DNA of 64,000 nt, from the NCBI RefSeq assembly GCF_000820185.1, contig NZ_CDCA01000025.1, forward strand, positions 310,001-374,000, read 5' to 3'. Positions 26,443 to 35,039 of this stretch are shown piece by piece. The translations under genes were made by a program, and so were the position numbers. The notes beneath the pieces were generated by a model. It did no database searches and was not told the origin of the DNA. It saw nothing but the letters and a program-made list of their open reading frames with translations. The stretch's first letter is position 1. The number at the start of each line of letters is the position of its first letter. The DNA comes from Aeromonas tecta. GTDB taxonomy: Bacteria > Pseudomonadota > Gammaproteobacteria > Enterobacterales > Aeromonadaceae.

Positions 26443-27186
26443 ATTAATGCCAGCTAGCCATTGATAAGAAAGATAATATCAACTTCACAATGATTTTCAA
26501 TCGGGTATCGAGATGATCTGATGTGATTAAGCATCAGTAGGCTGGAAATGAGACATGGAGCATTGTTAGCTCTTAGATCATATCGACCAAGTGAATCGAG
26601 CCTACATTCCAGAACACTCCAGAAGCCTCAAGCTTAGGTCACTCAAGAGAGTGAGATGTTCAAGTGGCAAGAGTTCAAGCCGTTAACGGAGCACCATTGC
26701 CTAGTGACTGATGTCGCGGAGCAACCAAGTGTACTTAGCCACGGCCTTTACACCTAGATAAACTTTACAGCCAGCCCGAAGTGGCTCAACAGCATGAGTG
26801 AATAGCCCGGCCAGCAAGACGAAACCCTGTGCCACAGGGCCGAATTACGCCAGGTCATTATCCTCATTTTGTCGGTTTTATGAGGCGATTAAGATTGCTA
26901 TTCGCCTCATTTTAGCCGGTTTTTTGAGGCGATTAAGGCTGCTATTCGCCTCATTTAAGGTGTCATGATGCTTGGAAAGAGTCACTCCATCATCTGATGA
27001 ACAGTACATTATCTATATAAATCATGGCTTTATCACAGTTGAGTAGATGATTTGTGATATGTTGTGCAAAAGGATGGCAGTTATTGAGCCAGATCTTGAA
27101 GTGTGCTTTTTTACTTGTTCACAGAGCAGATACTGGTTAGAAAGAACACAGCTCTAACACCATAATCTCCAACATAGGAGTAAATA
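26443..27186. other. Non-coding stretch between hamA and the 626-aa gene
   Basis: 744 bases with no credible coding frame. It contains the hamA promoter region, the palindrome CCGTTAACGG (around 26680), a small stem CCCTGT/ACAGGG (about 26825-26839), and two tandem copies of a 43-44 base unit (26862-26948). It could hold an untranslated RNA or a decayed gene; I cannot decide. Confidence 0.5.
26862..26956. repeat. Two tandem 43/44-base repeats, each with a hairpin
   Basis: Unit 1 (26862-26904) and unit 2 (26905-26948) begin CCTCATTTT and end GCTATTCG; a third partial copy begins at 26949. Each unit contains TGAGGCGA and TCGCCTCA as 8-base arms separated by 13 bases, with changes only outside the stems. 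Conserved stems with variable loops suggest a protein- or RNA-level structure. Confidence 0.7.
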
Positions 27187-29067
27187 ATGAATAATAAATA
27201 CCCTTATAATCTTCCTTTGATGGATGCGATCCGACATGACTATGAGCGATTTAGGCTTGATACTCATCAGTATTCACACAAGGGATTATTTACTAATGGT
27301 GAACGTCTGATTACAGTAATCCTGGAAGTAAAAGATGATCAGGCACTATTAGCAAAACTAGAAGAGCAATATAATCATTTTCGTACAGCAGGTGTCCCAC
27401 CTGCAATTATCGTTGATGAGATACCGGAGGGCTTTGAACCTATAGCCCTGCGAAATGTCTTTGAAAAAAGTAACCTTCATGGTCAACCAATGAATATGAA
27501 TGAGGTGATTAATCAGTTGAACCTGAACATCCCTCAAAAATATCATCCTTTCCATTTTGATTTTAAATATCATACTAATGAATTTAGAATTACATTTAAA
27601 ACTGAACTTACAGAAGGTGATAAAGAAGAGATACAATTGATTTGTGAGTCTCAGGGATATCAAGGATATGATTATATCTTTGAATATGACCCTAGTATCA
27701 GTGATTATCCAGGCAAAGTAGTGTTTAAACCAAATCAATTTAACAATTTGCAACTCCCAGCTAGTGGTTTTATACAAAAGCAGTTTTCAAGACTATTGTT
27801 GGATCGTTATGAAGAAGATGAAGACTTTTGGCTTCAAAATCGTCAGTCGGTGTTTAGTGGTAAACATTTTCAACAACGAGATCATTTCTTACTGCCAAGC
27901 TTTGAAAAAACAAACAAGACTCGTTGCTTTGTTGATGCCTCAGTATTTTCTCGACAAAATCTGAGAGTGTACCTGACTCTCTATGAACAAGTTATTATTG
28001 CATTGCCTTTAAATGAAGACTCCGACCATTTTTATCAAATGTTTAAACTCCGATCTTTTGAGTTGCGAGAATTAATTTCTCGTGGACGATTATTGTTTGT
28101 TGCACCACAAAACATTGCAAGATATTCTCAAGAACTTCTATTGGAGATCATATCGGTTAACCCTAGTGCAATTATTTTCTCACGGCGTTTAGCAGCAATA
28201 ACCATCCAAGGGATACAAAATAAATCTGGTATTGTCGGAACTACATTCTCAAACGACGAGCAATATGACTTTGTGCACCAGTGTGCTCGTTCTGGAAATC
28301 CTGGGCTACAGCGGTTGGCGAACATGCTATCCGAGCAGTGGCAGATTGGTGAGTATATCGTAAATAAAGAGGGCGCTGCTTCTACGTATCGCTTAGGTTT
28401 GTCGGGTTTTGCTATAAGCGAGTATAAGGATAGGGGACGAGATCTGGCTATCGAATTAACATCAGCAAGCTCTAGTTACGAATTTTCCCAGGGATTATGC
28501 GCTCATCATTTCCCGTTCGACTCTAATGGCTATTCAGAGGTAGATGCCTGCCGAGTTATTGGCGGATTATATAATGGCGTAGTCGAAAACGCACAGAATA
28601 TACGAGAGTCAGAGTTGACTATGCTATTGAGTGAAGTGCTAACGATCAACAACGATATGAGCATATTGGAGTTAGATGATGTACTAGCTAGCAGCCTAAT
28701 TAGAACCTTACCAAAAGTAATAAGTGAGTTTGCCAATATCAATGATGAGCAACGAATGGAGAAAATGTATCTACTAAGAAAAGAACTCAAACAAATAGAA
28801 AAAAATCGTTCTAGAATAGCATCATTAGACTTTATAGGAACAGGCTTACCAGCTGCTGCGGGGGCCGTTATGGAAGCTACTAATATGGCGGGTGGAGGCT
28901 ATGTAGCGCTTGGTGGATGGATGCTTAAAGTATTATCTACTTACAGCAAAGGCTCAAAATTATTAGATAATCCAGTATTTATTAAACTCTCTAGCTTAAA
29001 CCACCGGGTATCCCAAGATGCCTTAATAGTAAAGCGAGTGCGGGATTCGATTTCTACTATTGGTTAA
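27187..29067 (+). CDS. Unknown large protein, candidate defence gene (626 aa)
   Basis: ATG 27187 follows TAGGAG. 626 residues with AT-rich codon use. The first 230 residues look like a mixed alpha/beta domain; the middle has VDASVFSRQNLRVYLTLYEQ and hydrophobic strand/helix alternation; residues 549-578 form a Gly/Ala-rich apolar segment (FIGTGLPAAAGAV...MAGGGYVALGGW) that could insert in a membrane. A charged helix (KELKQIEKNRSR) precedes it. I do not recognise the family. It lies alone downstream of the Hachiman operon and a repeat-bearing non-coding region, and before an XRE regulator. A membrane-acting abortive-infection effector is a reasonable guess only. Confidence 0.6.
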   Translation: MNNKYPYNLPLMDAIRHDYERFRLDTHQYSHKGLFTNGERLITVILEVKDDQALLAKLEEQYNHFRTAGVPPAIIVDEIPEGFEPIALRNVFEKSNLHGQPMNMNEVINQLNLNIPQKYHPFHFDFKYHTNEFRITFKTELTEGDKEEIQLICESQGYQGYDYIFEYDPSISDYPGKVVFKPNQFNNLQLPASGFIQKQFSRLLLDRYEEDEDFWLQNRQSVFSGKHFQQRDHFLLPSFEKTNKTRCFVDASVFSRQNLRVYLTLYEQVIIALPLNEDSDHFYQMFKLRSFELRELISRGRLLFVAPQNIARYSQELLLEIISVNPSAIIFSRRLAAITIQGIQNKSGIVGTTFSNDEQYDFVHQCARSGNPGLQRLANMLSEQWQIGEYIVNKEGAASTYRLGLSGFAISEYKDRGRDLAIELTSASSSYEFSQGLCAHHFPFDSNGYSEVDACRVIGGLYNGVVENAQNIRESELTMLLSEVLTINNDMSILELDDVLASSLIRTLPKVISEFANINDEQRMEKMYLLRKELKQIEKNRSRIASLDFIGTGLPAAAGAVMEATNMAGGGYVALGGWMLKVLSTYSKGSKLLDNPVFIKLSSLNHRVSQDALIVKRVRDSISTIG

Positions 29068-29116
29068 ATGACAGTTGCCAGCACTTATTGCTGCTGTGAG
29101 TCACCATTATTTACGA

Positions 29117-29167
29117 GGCATTAAAAGTTTAAATTCCTACTAAACGCACTCCTTAACTTTTAATGCC
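29117..29167. repeat. Inverted repeat after 626-aa gene
   Basis: Perfect 13-base arms GGCATTAAAAGTT and AACTTTTAATGCC are separated by 25 bases, between the convergent 626-aa and XRE genes. It probably ends transcription from both sides, though without a distinct T-run. Confidence 0.5.
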
Positions 29168-29182
29168 ATCTAGAAAATTGAC

Positions 29183-29389
29183 TTAGGGTAATAAGTCTCG
29201 TATGTCACAACCTAAAGCTCTAGCAAGGCAATATGCTATCTCTAGTGTGACGTTCACTTCACCACGCTCAATACGGCCAACATAGCTTCTGTCAATATCA
29301 GCCATTAACGCGAGTCTATCTTGAGACAGCCCCGTTTGAAGCCGCCTTTCGCGTAAGGCATTGCCAAATTTAATTGCTAGATCTTGCAT
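29183..29389 (-). CDS. XRE-family transcriptional regulator
   Basis: 68 residues, a single HTH_3 domain (TGLSQDRLALMADIDRSYVG, IERGEVNVTLE). It is divergent from the 190-aa gene at 29509 across 119 bases, where it probably binds. The size and position near the right end suit an island regulator or a controller protein. Confidence 0.88.
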   Translation of the reverse strand: MQDLAIKFGNALRERRLQTGLSQDRLALMADIDRSYVGRIERGEVNVTLEIAYCLARALGCDIRDLLP

Positions 29390-29508
29390 GTATCGCCTCT
29401 CTAAAGGCGAGCACTATCTCTAGTTGTCTGGCTCAATGCCACGGACTATAATCCGCAATCGAATGTAAATACCCACTTCAAGTTATCGTAAGAGATAAAG
29501 GATAAGTT

Positions 29509-30081
29509 ATGGATGCCCAAGTTGTTTGGTTGCCGATACCACTCTACACGGCGCTCATTCGATTGCAGATGGATGATTTCACTACGACGGAGTGCGTGTA
29601 TGCAGTCTTTGGTGACACAGAGCATGATCAGGCTCATAAGAGACGTTATGGCCTCATCTATCGTCGTCTGATCAAGCTGGTCAATATGGGTCTTCTAGAA
29701 CGGAGAAATGTTGATGATGTGCGATTGCATCCAAGCTTTGTAAAAACCCCCATCTTTCATGATGTGATCTTTCAAGAAGAACCGAGTGGCCCAGAGGTTC
29801 AGAAGGTTCAGGTGGCCCAGGAGCACAATGAGGAATCGAATGATGCTCTCTTAGGTGAGTTAGAAGCGAAGGCGCGATCCTACCGTATCGAAATTCAGGA
29901 GTGCCAGGCAGCAATTGCTGAATACAATAAGCTGCAAGCAGACTTCCCTGCTCTGGACATGACCATTGAGAATGCCCTCCATCGCTCCTATAAGGATTTT
30001 CATGGGTTGCGAGGCAAGCTTGGTGCTGTTGAGGCAGTGATAAAGGGATTAGGAGGGACTAGGGTTTCTGGTGGGATGTGA
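29509..30081 (+). CDS. Unknown protein at island right end (190 aa)
   Basis: ATG 29509 has AAAGGATAAG upstream. The N-terminal half looks like a winged helix (ECVYAVFGDTE...RRLIKLVNMGLLERR), the middle is acidic, and residues 110-150 form a coiled coil (EELEAKARSYRIEIQECQ-like). No known family comes to mind. It is paired divergently with the XRE gene and is the last gene before the right-end repeats, so a role in element maintenance or transfer is possible. Confidence 0.6.
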   Translation: MDAQVVWLPIPLYTALIRLQMDDFTTTECVYAVFGDTEHDQAHKRRYGLIYRRLIKLVNMGLLERRNVDDVRLHPSFVKTPIFHDVIFQEEPSGPEVQKVQVAQEHNEESNDALLGELEAKARSYRIEIQECQAAIAEYNKLQADFPALDMTIENALHRSYKDFHGLRGKLGAVEAVIKGLGGTRVSGGM

Positions 30082-30452
30082 AGCAATTCGTTACAGGCCA
30101 CCGGAGAACCTTCTAGAAGCAACCCAAGCAGCAGTGTCCGCAATACTCATAGAAATGCGTATGGAGTCACCAAACATGGCACGGTACATCTGCCATAGTG
30201 GTGGCTCCATCAAAGTGTAAACACTTTGAGCTCAAAACACGCGTTAGTTTACTTTTTTTTGTAAAAACACGAAGTAAACAGGCAAGCAAAAACAATAAAT
30301 AACTTTATTTTCAATCACTTAAGAAACAAAAAAGTAAGTTTACACTCTAGTGGAGTTTATAGAAGAGAACGATCTGGCGATTCAGTTGAGGTGTGTTCAT
30401 GATCCAATCTATGTCAAACTTCGGCTTTGCTCGCTAGTTTACCCCAAGGCTC
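30082..30452. other. Right end of island and rnhA upstream region
   Basis: No gene is seen here. Repeats related to the left end occupy 30212-30346. Downstream of the candidate attR (30343-30350), the sequence to 30452 should be ancestral rnhA upstream DNA unless the true boundary lies at the rnhA start duplication. Confidence 0.55.
30212..30350. repeat. Right-end recombinase-type repeats and candidate attR
   Basis: AAAGTGTAAAC at 30212-30222 is identical to the two left-end copies and lies in a palindrome (TCAAAGTGT-AA-ACACTTTGA). Related boxes are GTTTAC at 30247-30252, AAGTAAAC at 30272-30279 and AGTTTACACT at 30337-30346, the last being the exact inverse of AGTGTAAACT at the left end. 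CACTCTAG (30343-30350) overlaps it. Confidence 0.55.
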
Positions 30453-30494
30453 ATGTTAAAACAGATTGATTGCTCATGCTGAAACAGATTGATT
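30450..30494 (+). repeat. Duplicated start of rnhA
   Basis: CTCATGTTAAAACAGATTG (30450-30468, continuing ATTG) is followed at once by CTCATGCTGAAACAGATTG, the authentic rnhA start, with two differences in 22 bases. The upstream copy encodes MLKQID then CSC and stops at 30480-30482, across the real ATG at 30476. It may be a boundary duplication made by island insertion or a tandem slip. Confidence 0.75.
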
Positions 30495-30940
30495 TATACA
30501 CAGATGGCTCCTGCCTCGGTAATCCGGGCCCGGGCGGCTACGGCGCAGTCATGGTCTATGGCAGCCACCGCAAGGAGATCGCCGGCGGCTTTCGACTGAC
30601 CACCAATAACCGGATGGAGCTGATGGCCGCCATCATGGGGCTGCGTACCCTCAACGAACCCTGCCAGGTGCGCCTCACCACCGACAGCCAGTATGTGCGC
30701 CAGGGGATCACCCAATGGATCATCGGCTGGAAGAAGAAAGGCTGGATGACCGCCAGCCGTCAGCCAGTCAAGAACGTCGATCTCTGGAAGGCGCTGGATG
30801 CGGAAGTGGTGCGCCATCAGATTGAATGGCTCTGGGTCAAGGGCCACTCCGGTCACCCGGAGAACGAACGCTGCGATGAACTGGCACGCGATGCCGCCAG
30901 CGGCAAGCAACTCGCCGAAGACACCGGCTACCAGCCCTGA
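30476..30940 (+). CDS. rnhA: Ribonuclease HI
   Basis: 154 residues starting [20 protein letters not shown], as in E. coli RNase HI. The active-site residues Asp10, Glu48 (NRMELMAAI), Asp70 (TTDSQYVRQ) and Asp134 (ERCDELAR) are all present. It cleaves RNA in RNA-DNA hybrids. ATG 30476 is chosen over TTG 30470 by homology. The usual divergent partner dnaQ is now across the island. The 3' end overlaps the convergent methyltransferase gene by 13 bases. Confidence 0.97.
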   Translation: MLKQIDLYTDGSCLGNPGPGGYGAVMVYGSHRKEIAGGFRLTTNNRMELMAAIMGLRTLNEPCQVRLTTDSQYVRQGITQWIIGWKKKGWMTASRQPVKNVDLWKALDAEVVRHQIEWLWVKGHSGHPENERCDELARDAASGKQLAEDTGYQP

Positions 30941-31650
30941 CGCGCCATGCCCGGGGCGGCCATCGACTCGGGCAGACGCCAGCGCCGACGCACCGGCGTG
31001 ATGGGAAAGCGCCGCTTGCGGGCGGCGATCACATAGACAGATGCCAGGGGTCGGCAATAGTCCCGCCCCAGGCTCTCCCGCCACCAGCCGATCCGGCTCT
31101 GTTTGCCCATGAACGAAAAGCCGAAGCGCTCGTCAAACATCACCTCGCACCCCAGCAGTTGCAGCCAATCGGTCACCCGCGCCGGGGTAAACATCCGCGC
31201 CGACCAGGGCAATTGATGGCGCATGAATGGCAGATAGTGACCCAACCCCACCAGGCTGGTGGGGTTGTAACCACTGACGATGAGCCAGCCATCCTCGGTC
31301 AGCACTCGCTCGGCTTCGCGCAGCACCTGATGGGGATCCGGCGAAAAATCGAGGCAGTGGGCCAGCAGGCAGGCATCTACGCTGCCGGTGCGCACCGGCA
31401 AGGCAAGGGGATCGCCCTTGAGATCCAGCAGTCTTCCACCGGGGGCAATGCCTATCTGATGGCGAATGGAGGAGCCACCGCAGGAGAGCTCGGCGCTCAG
31501 GGCGCCAATTTTCAGCAGATGATAGCCAAACAGGTGCGGACACCAGTTGTCGAGCCGCTCCTGCAGCTCGGCAGCCACCCAGTCCCCCATGGGCAGCGCC
31601 GACCAGCTGGTCGGGATCTCGATCTGTTGTTCGGTACGTGCCAGCTGCAT
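30928..31650 (-). CDS. YafS-like SAM-dependent methyltransferase
   Basis: 240 residues from ATG 31650, chosen because MQLARTEQ...[11 protein letters not shown] aligns with the E. coli YafS start; an in-frame ATG at 31680 is possible. Conserved [15 protein letters not shown], a degenerate SAM motif ([16 protein letters not shown]), [20 protein letters not shown] and [13 protein letters not shown] fit class I methyltransferases. The rnhA-yafS-gloB neighbourhood is conserved in enterobacteria. Substrate unknown. It is divergent from gloB. Confidence 0.85.
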   Translation of the reverse strand: MQLARTEQQIEIPTSWSALPMGDWVAAELQERLDNWCPHLFGYHLLKIGALSAELSCGGSSIRHQIGIAPGGRLLDLKGDPLALPVRTGSVDACLLAHCLDFSPDPHQVLREAERVLTEDGWLIVSGYNPTSLVGLGHYLPFMRHQLPWSARMFTPARVTDWLQLLGCEVMFDERFGFSFMGKQSRIGWWRESLGRDYCRPLASVYVIAARKRRFPITPVRRRWRLPESMAAPGMARQGW

Positions 31651-31731
31651 AATAGGACCAACCCGGGGTTCAAACGCCATCTTGTTATATAAGATCCCTT
31701 CCCTAAAGAGAACACAAAGAGAAGTCGAGCC

Positions 31732-32496
31732 ATGTATACCGTCATCACAGTTCCCGCCTTTAACGACAACTACATCTGGTTGATCCGCCACGACAATCAC
31801 TGCCTGGTTGTCGATCCCGGCGAGGCGGCCCCGGTGCTGGAGCGGCTCAAGACCCTGGGGCTCGAACTCGATGCCATCCTGCTGACCCATCATCATCATG
31901 ATCATGTCGGCGGGGTCGGCGAGTTGCTCGGCCACTTCCCCCATGCCAGCCTCTACGGCCCGAGGCACGATCCCATGCCGGCCCACCACGGCCAGTGGCT
32001 CGAGGACGGGGACAGGATCAACTGGCATGGCCTGGGGCTGGATGTCATTCATGTGCCCGGTCATACCCTTGGCCACATCGCCTACCACGGCAATGGCATG
32101 CTGTTTTGTGGTGATACCCTCTTCTCCGCCGGCTGCGGTCGTCTGTTCGAAGGCACCCCCGCCCAGATGCACGACTCCTTGCAGCGGCTCGCGGCCCTGC
32201 CCGACGACACCCTCCTTTATTGTGCCCATGAATACACCCTCTCCAACCTGCGTTTCGCCCACGCGGTCGAGCCGGACAACCTGGCGATCCAGCAGCGGAT
32301 CGGGATGATCAGCAAACTGCGTCAACAGGGCCTTCCGAGTCTTCCTTCCCGCCTCGGGGATGAGCGCCATTTCAACGTATTTCTGCGCTGCGAACAGAAT
32401 TCCGTGAGATTTTCTGCTGAGAAATACGCTCTTAAATGCTTGGAAAATCCAGAGGATACATTCGCCGTGCTACGGGGCTGGAAGGACGTTTTTTGA
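31732..32496 (+). CDS. gloB: Hydroxyacylglutathione hydrolase (glyoxalase II)
   Basis: 254 residues, metallo-beta-lactamase fold. The binuclear metal motif THHHHDHVGG is at 53-62, with PGHTLGHI, GDTLFSAGCGRLFEG and YCAHEYT downstream, and the C-terminal HAGH domain with NVFLRC. It hydrolyses S-lactoylglutathione, the last step of methylglyoxal detoxification, and recovers glutathione. A GC-rich stem after the stop (AAGGGGC/GCCCCTT) may attenuate transcription. Confidence 0.97.
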   Translation: MYTVITVPAFNDNYIWLIRHDNHCLVVDPGEAAPVLERLKTLGLELDAILLTHHHHDHVGGVGELLGHFPHASLYGPRHDPMPAHHGQWLEDGDRINWHGLGLDVIHVPGHTLGHIAYHGNGMLFCGDTLFSAGCGRLFEGTPAQMHDSLQRLAALPDDTLLYCAHEYTLSNLRFAHAVEPDNLAIQQRIGMISKLRQQGLPSLPSRLGDERHFNVFLRCEQNSVRFSAEKYALKCLENPEDTFAVLRGWKDVF

Positions 32497-32566
32497 ACAA
32501 ACCTTGATCAAGGGGCCATTGCCCCTTATGATGCGGGCTGTTTTTCCTAAAGATGACCTGAGCTAG

Positions 32567-34120
32567 ATGAAGCTACGAACGGCCTTATTGGCGGCGCTGT
32601 TTCTCAGCGGGTGCCAGAACCTGAGCCATCAGGATGACCGGGCGGTAACGGCAATCGAGCCGATCAAATCGCCCCAAGTCAGCAAGAAAACGTATAAGAA
32701 ACATTCAGCGCGCTTCCTGTTCGGTGATGAACAGATTGAAGAACTGGATGACACGGACAACCTATGGGTGCGCATCAGCGATGATATGCAGCTTGACTCA
32801 CATGACAATGCTCGTGTCCGCCAGCAGCGTGATTGGTTACTTCGAAATGATAAGCATATGGCGACCATTGCCAGCCGGGCTGAGCCTTACCTGTATTTGA
32901 TGGTAGAGGAAATAGAACGGCGTGAGCTGCCAATGGAGCTTATTACCATCCCCATGATCGAGAGCATGTTCGATCCCAACGCCCGTTCCAGCAGCAATGC
33001 GGTCGGTCTTTGGCAGTTCGTACCTGCGACCGGCAAGAACTTCGGTCTGCGCCACGACAGCTGGTATGACGGCCGTCGCGATGTATTGGCGTCCACCAAT
33101 GCCGCGCTGGACTATCTGGAGTACCTGAACCGTTTCTTTGACGGTGACTGGCTGCAGACACTGGCTGCCTACAATGCCGGTGAAGGGCGAGTACGTAACG
33201 CCATTATCCGCAATCAGAAGGCCGGTCGACCGACCGACTACTGGTCGCTGGATTTGCCCCGGGAAACCCGGATGTACGTGCCCAAGATCCTGGCCATGGC
33301 TGACATGATCCGCAACGCGGACAAATACAATGTCACCCTGCCAGTGCTGGCCAACAAGCCGCAGCTGCGCACCATCAACACCGGTGGTCAGATCGATCTG
33401 AACGTGGCAGCGCAATTGGCCGGGGTATCAGCCTCCCAGCTCAAAGAGGTCAATCCGGCCCTCAAGCGCGGCATGACCTCGCCACAGGGCCCCTATCAGC
33501 TGCTGGTACCTGTCGAGTATGCAGATACCCTGGAGCTGGCCCTGGCCGACCTGCCCAAGCGTGAGCGCACTCGTGGCGTTCGCTCCTATCAGGTCAGCAG
33601 CGGCGATACCCTCTCCCGCATCGCCCAGAACCATGGGGTGAGCGTGCAGCAGCTCAAGCTGGCCAACAACCTGCGCGGCAACACCCTGCGCCGTGGTCAG
33701 ACTCTGACTATCCCCCACGGGGGCAGTGCGAGTCAGGCAGCCCAGAGCAAGCCGCAACAGCTGGCCAGCCGCAGTGGTAGCAGCAGTAACAGCAAGACCC
33801 ATTACCAGGTGCGTTCCGGTGACAATCTCTGGAGCATCAGCCAGGCACACGGGGTCACCCATGCCGATCTGGCCAAGTGGAACGGGCTGAACGCCAAGTC
33901 GCCGCTCAAACCGGGCATGAAACTGGTGGTCTGGCCCAAGCAGGGCAAGGACAGCAACAAGTCCATGGTCTATCAGGTGCGCCGTGGGGATTCTCTCTCC
34001 TCCATCGCCGCCCGCTTCCAGGTCGCCATCAACGACGTGATGCGCTGGAACCAGCTTGGCAAGAGTGATTATCTCAAGCCGGGCCAGGAGCTGACCCTGT
34101 TCGTGAAGAACAACAGCTGA
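32567..34120 (+). CDS. mltD: Membrane-bound lytic murein transglycosylase D
   Basis: 517 residues. The lipoprotein signal ends in a lipobox (LFLSGC), so it is anchored to the outer membrane. A lysozyme-like SLT domain has its catalytic Glu near 131 (IPMIESMFDP) and NAVGLWQFVPATG. Three LysM peptidoglycan-binding repeats start near residues 339, 411 and 467, separated by Ser/Gln-rich linkers. It cleaves glycan strands to 1,6-anhydromuropeptides. A strong terminator follows. Confidence 0.95.
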   Translation: MKLRTALLAALFLSGCQNLSHQDDRAVTAIEPIKSPQVSKKTYKKHSARFLFGDEQIEELDDTDNLWVRISDDMQLDSHDNARVRQQRDWLLRNDKHMATIASRAEPYLYLMVEEIERRELPMELITIPMIESMFDPNARSSSNAVGLWQFVPATGKNFGLRHDSWYDGRRDVLASTNAALDYLEYLNRFFDGDWLQTLAAYNAGEGRVRNAIIRNQKAGRPTDYWSLDLPRETRMYVPKILAMADMIRNADKYNVTLPVLANKPQLRTINTGGQIDLNVAAQLAGVSASQLKEVNPALKRGMTSPQGPYQLLVPVEYADTLELALADLPKRERTRGVRSYQVSSGDTLSRIAQNHGVSVQQLKLANNLRGNTLRRGQTLTIPHGGSASQAAQSKPQQLASRSGSSSNSKTHYQVRSGDNLWSISQAHGVTHADLAKWNGLNAKSPLKPGMKLVVWPKQGKDSNKSMVYQVRRGDSLSSIAARFQVAINDVMRWNQLGKSDYLKPGQELTLFVKNNS

Positions 34121-34137
34121 TACGACATGACCCATAT

Positions 34138-34170
34138 AAAAATACCCCGCCTGGTGCGGGGTATTTTTTT
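34138..34170 (+). terminator. Terminator after mltD
   Basis: The stem ATACCCCGC/GCGGGGTAT has a T-run and lies between convergent genes; it probably acts in both directions. Confidence 0.88.
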
Positions 34171-34193
34171 AGCTATTGCTCAAGCCACACGCC

Positions 34194-35039
34194 TCAGGGG
34201 GTGATGGCCTGGGCCGCGAAACGCGCCATGATGGGGTTGTGATCCGAGGCATCGGTGGCCGGTGAGCTCACCTCGACCAGATCCAGATTGCGATAGTAGA
34301 GGTGATCGAGCGGGCGACCGAAGGCAGTGCGGCGCAGGTCAGGCACCGGGATCGCTTCCTGCAGGCCGAGCTCCCCCACCAGCTTGTTCAGCCAGTATTC
34401 GCGCTTGTCGCTCCAGGTGTTGAAATCCCCGGCCAGGATGACAGGGCCCTGATGGCGATGAATAAGCGCGGTCAGATCGTTGATCTGCTCGCGGAAGGTC
34501 GCCATGCCCAATTCAAAGTTGACCGCGTGCAGGTTGACCACCAGCACACCGTCCGGATCCCCCTGCAGGGGATACAGGCTCACCAGCCCGGACTTGGGGA
34601 TGCGCAGCAGCGGCTCAGGGGAGCGCACACCGCAGACGAACGCCTGCGGCGTCTTGGCCACCGTCATCACGCCAAAGGAGAAGCCGCCCTGAGTAAAGGC
34701 TTGCAGCTGTTGCCACTGGAAGTCACCGGTCTTGAGCCAATCCAGCATCTCGGGGCGGGTCACCGACTCTTGCAGCAACACCAGATCCTGGGATTTGGCG
34801 TACTCGTCCAGTCCCTCCCGCCAGTTTTTACGCTGACCCTTATAGAGATTCCAGACGGTTATGCCAAATTCACGAGGCAATGCAGTGGAAGCCAATGCTA
34901 CCAGCGGAGGTTTCTGACAGTTTACACCAGGCACTATGCCTGCCGCCGTGACCAGATGATCCTGATCCGGCACCTCGAAACAACCAACCAGCCCCAGCGT
35001 CAGCAGGGAGGTACCCAAGATACGATAACTATTTTTCAT
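34194..35039 (-). CDS. YafD-like endonuclease/exonuclease/phosphatase family protein
   Basis: 281 residues. An apparent lipobox (LTLGLVGC) gives a predicted lipoprotein, which the E. coli YafD protein lacks in my memory. The EEP superfamily motifs are present: TVWNLYKGQ, LLQES, VVNLHAVNF, GDFNTWS, PLDHLYYR and SDHNPI. Likely a Mg-dependent phosphoesterase at the cell envelope; the natural substrate is unknown. In E. coli yafD is also in the gloB/mltD area. Confidence 0.85.
   Translation of the reverse strand: MKNSYRILGTSLLTLGLVGCFEVPDQDHLVTAAGIVPGVNCQKPPLVALASTALPREFGITVWNLYKGQRKNWREGLDEYAKSQDLVLLQESVTRPEMLDWLKTGDFQWQQLQAFTQGGFSFGVMTVAKTPQAFVCGVRSPEPLLRIPKSGLVSLYPLQGDPDGVLVVNLHAVNFELGMATFREQINDLTALIHRHQGPVILAGDFNTWSDKREYWLNKLVGELGLQEAIPVPDLRRTAFGRPLDHLYYRNLDLVEVSSPATDASDHNPIMARFAAQAITP

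Larger units (their letters stand above)
3425..30342. mobile_element. 27 kb genomic island between dnaQ and rnhA (GMT-like)
   Basis: This segment separates dnaQ from rnhA, which are divergent neighbours in gammaproteobacteria. It starts with a four-gene recombinase operon, carries arsenic resistance, H-NS, an orphan antitoxin, a Hachiman defence pair and unknown genes, and has GTGTAAAC-type repeats at both ends. Its base composition changes abruptly compared with the GC-rich flanks. The recombinase operon resembles the Gamma-Mobile-Trio module from memory. Exact ends are inferred; the right boundary could also be near 30450, where the rnhA start is duplicated. Confidence 0.85.

Noticed and set aside
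26862-26956. Repeat pair considered as a CRISPR array or integron attC sites
   Set aside because: Only two near-identical units without unique spacers, no cas genes or integron integrase; attC boxes not seen.
31651-32370. Long N-terminal extension of the YafS-like methyltransferase
   Set aside because: The extension is antisense to gloB; family alignment supports the start at 31650.
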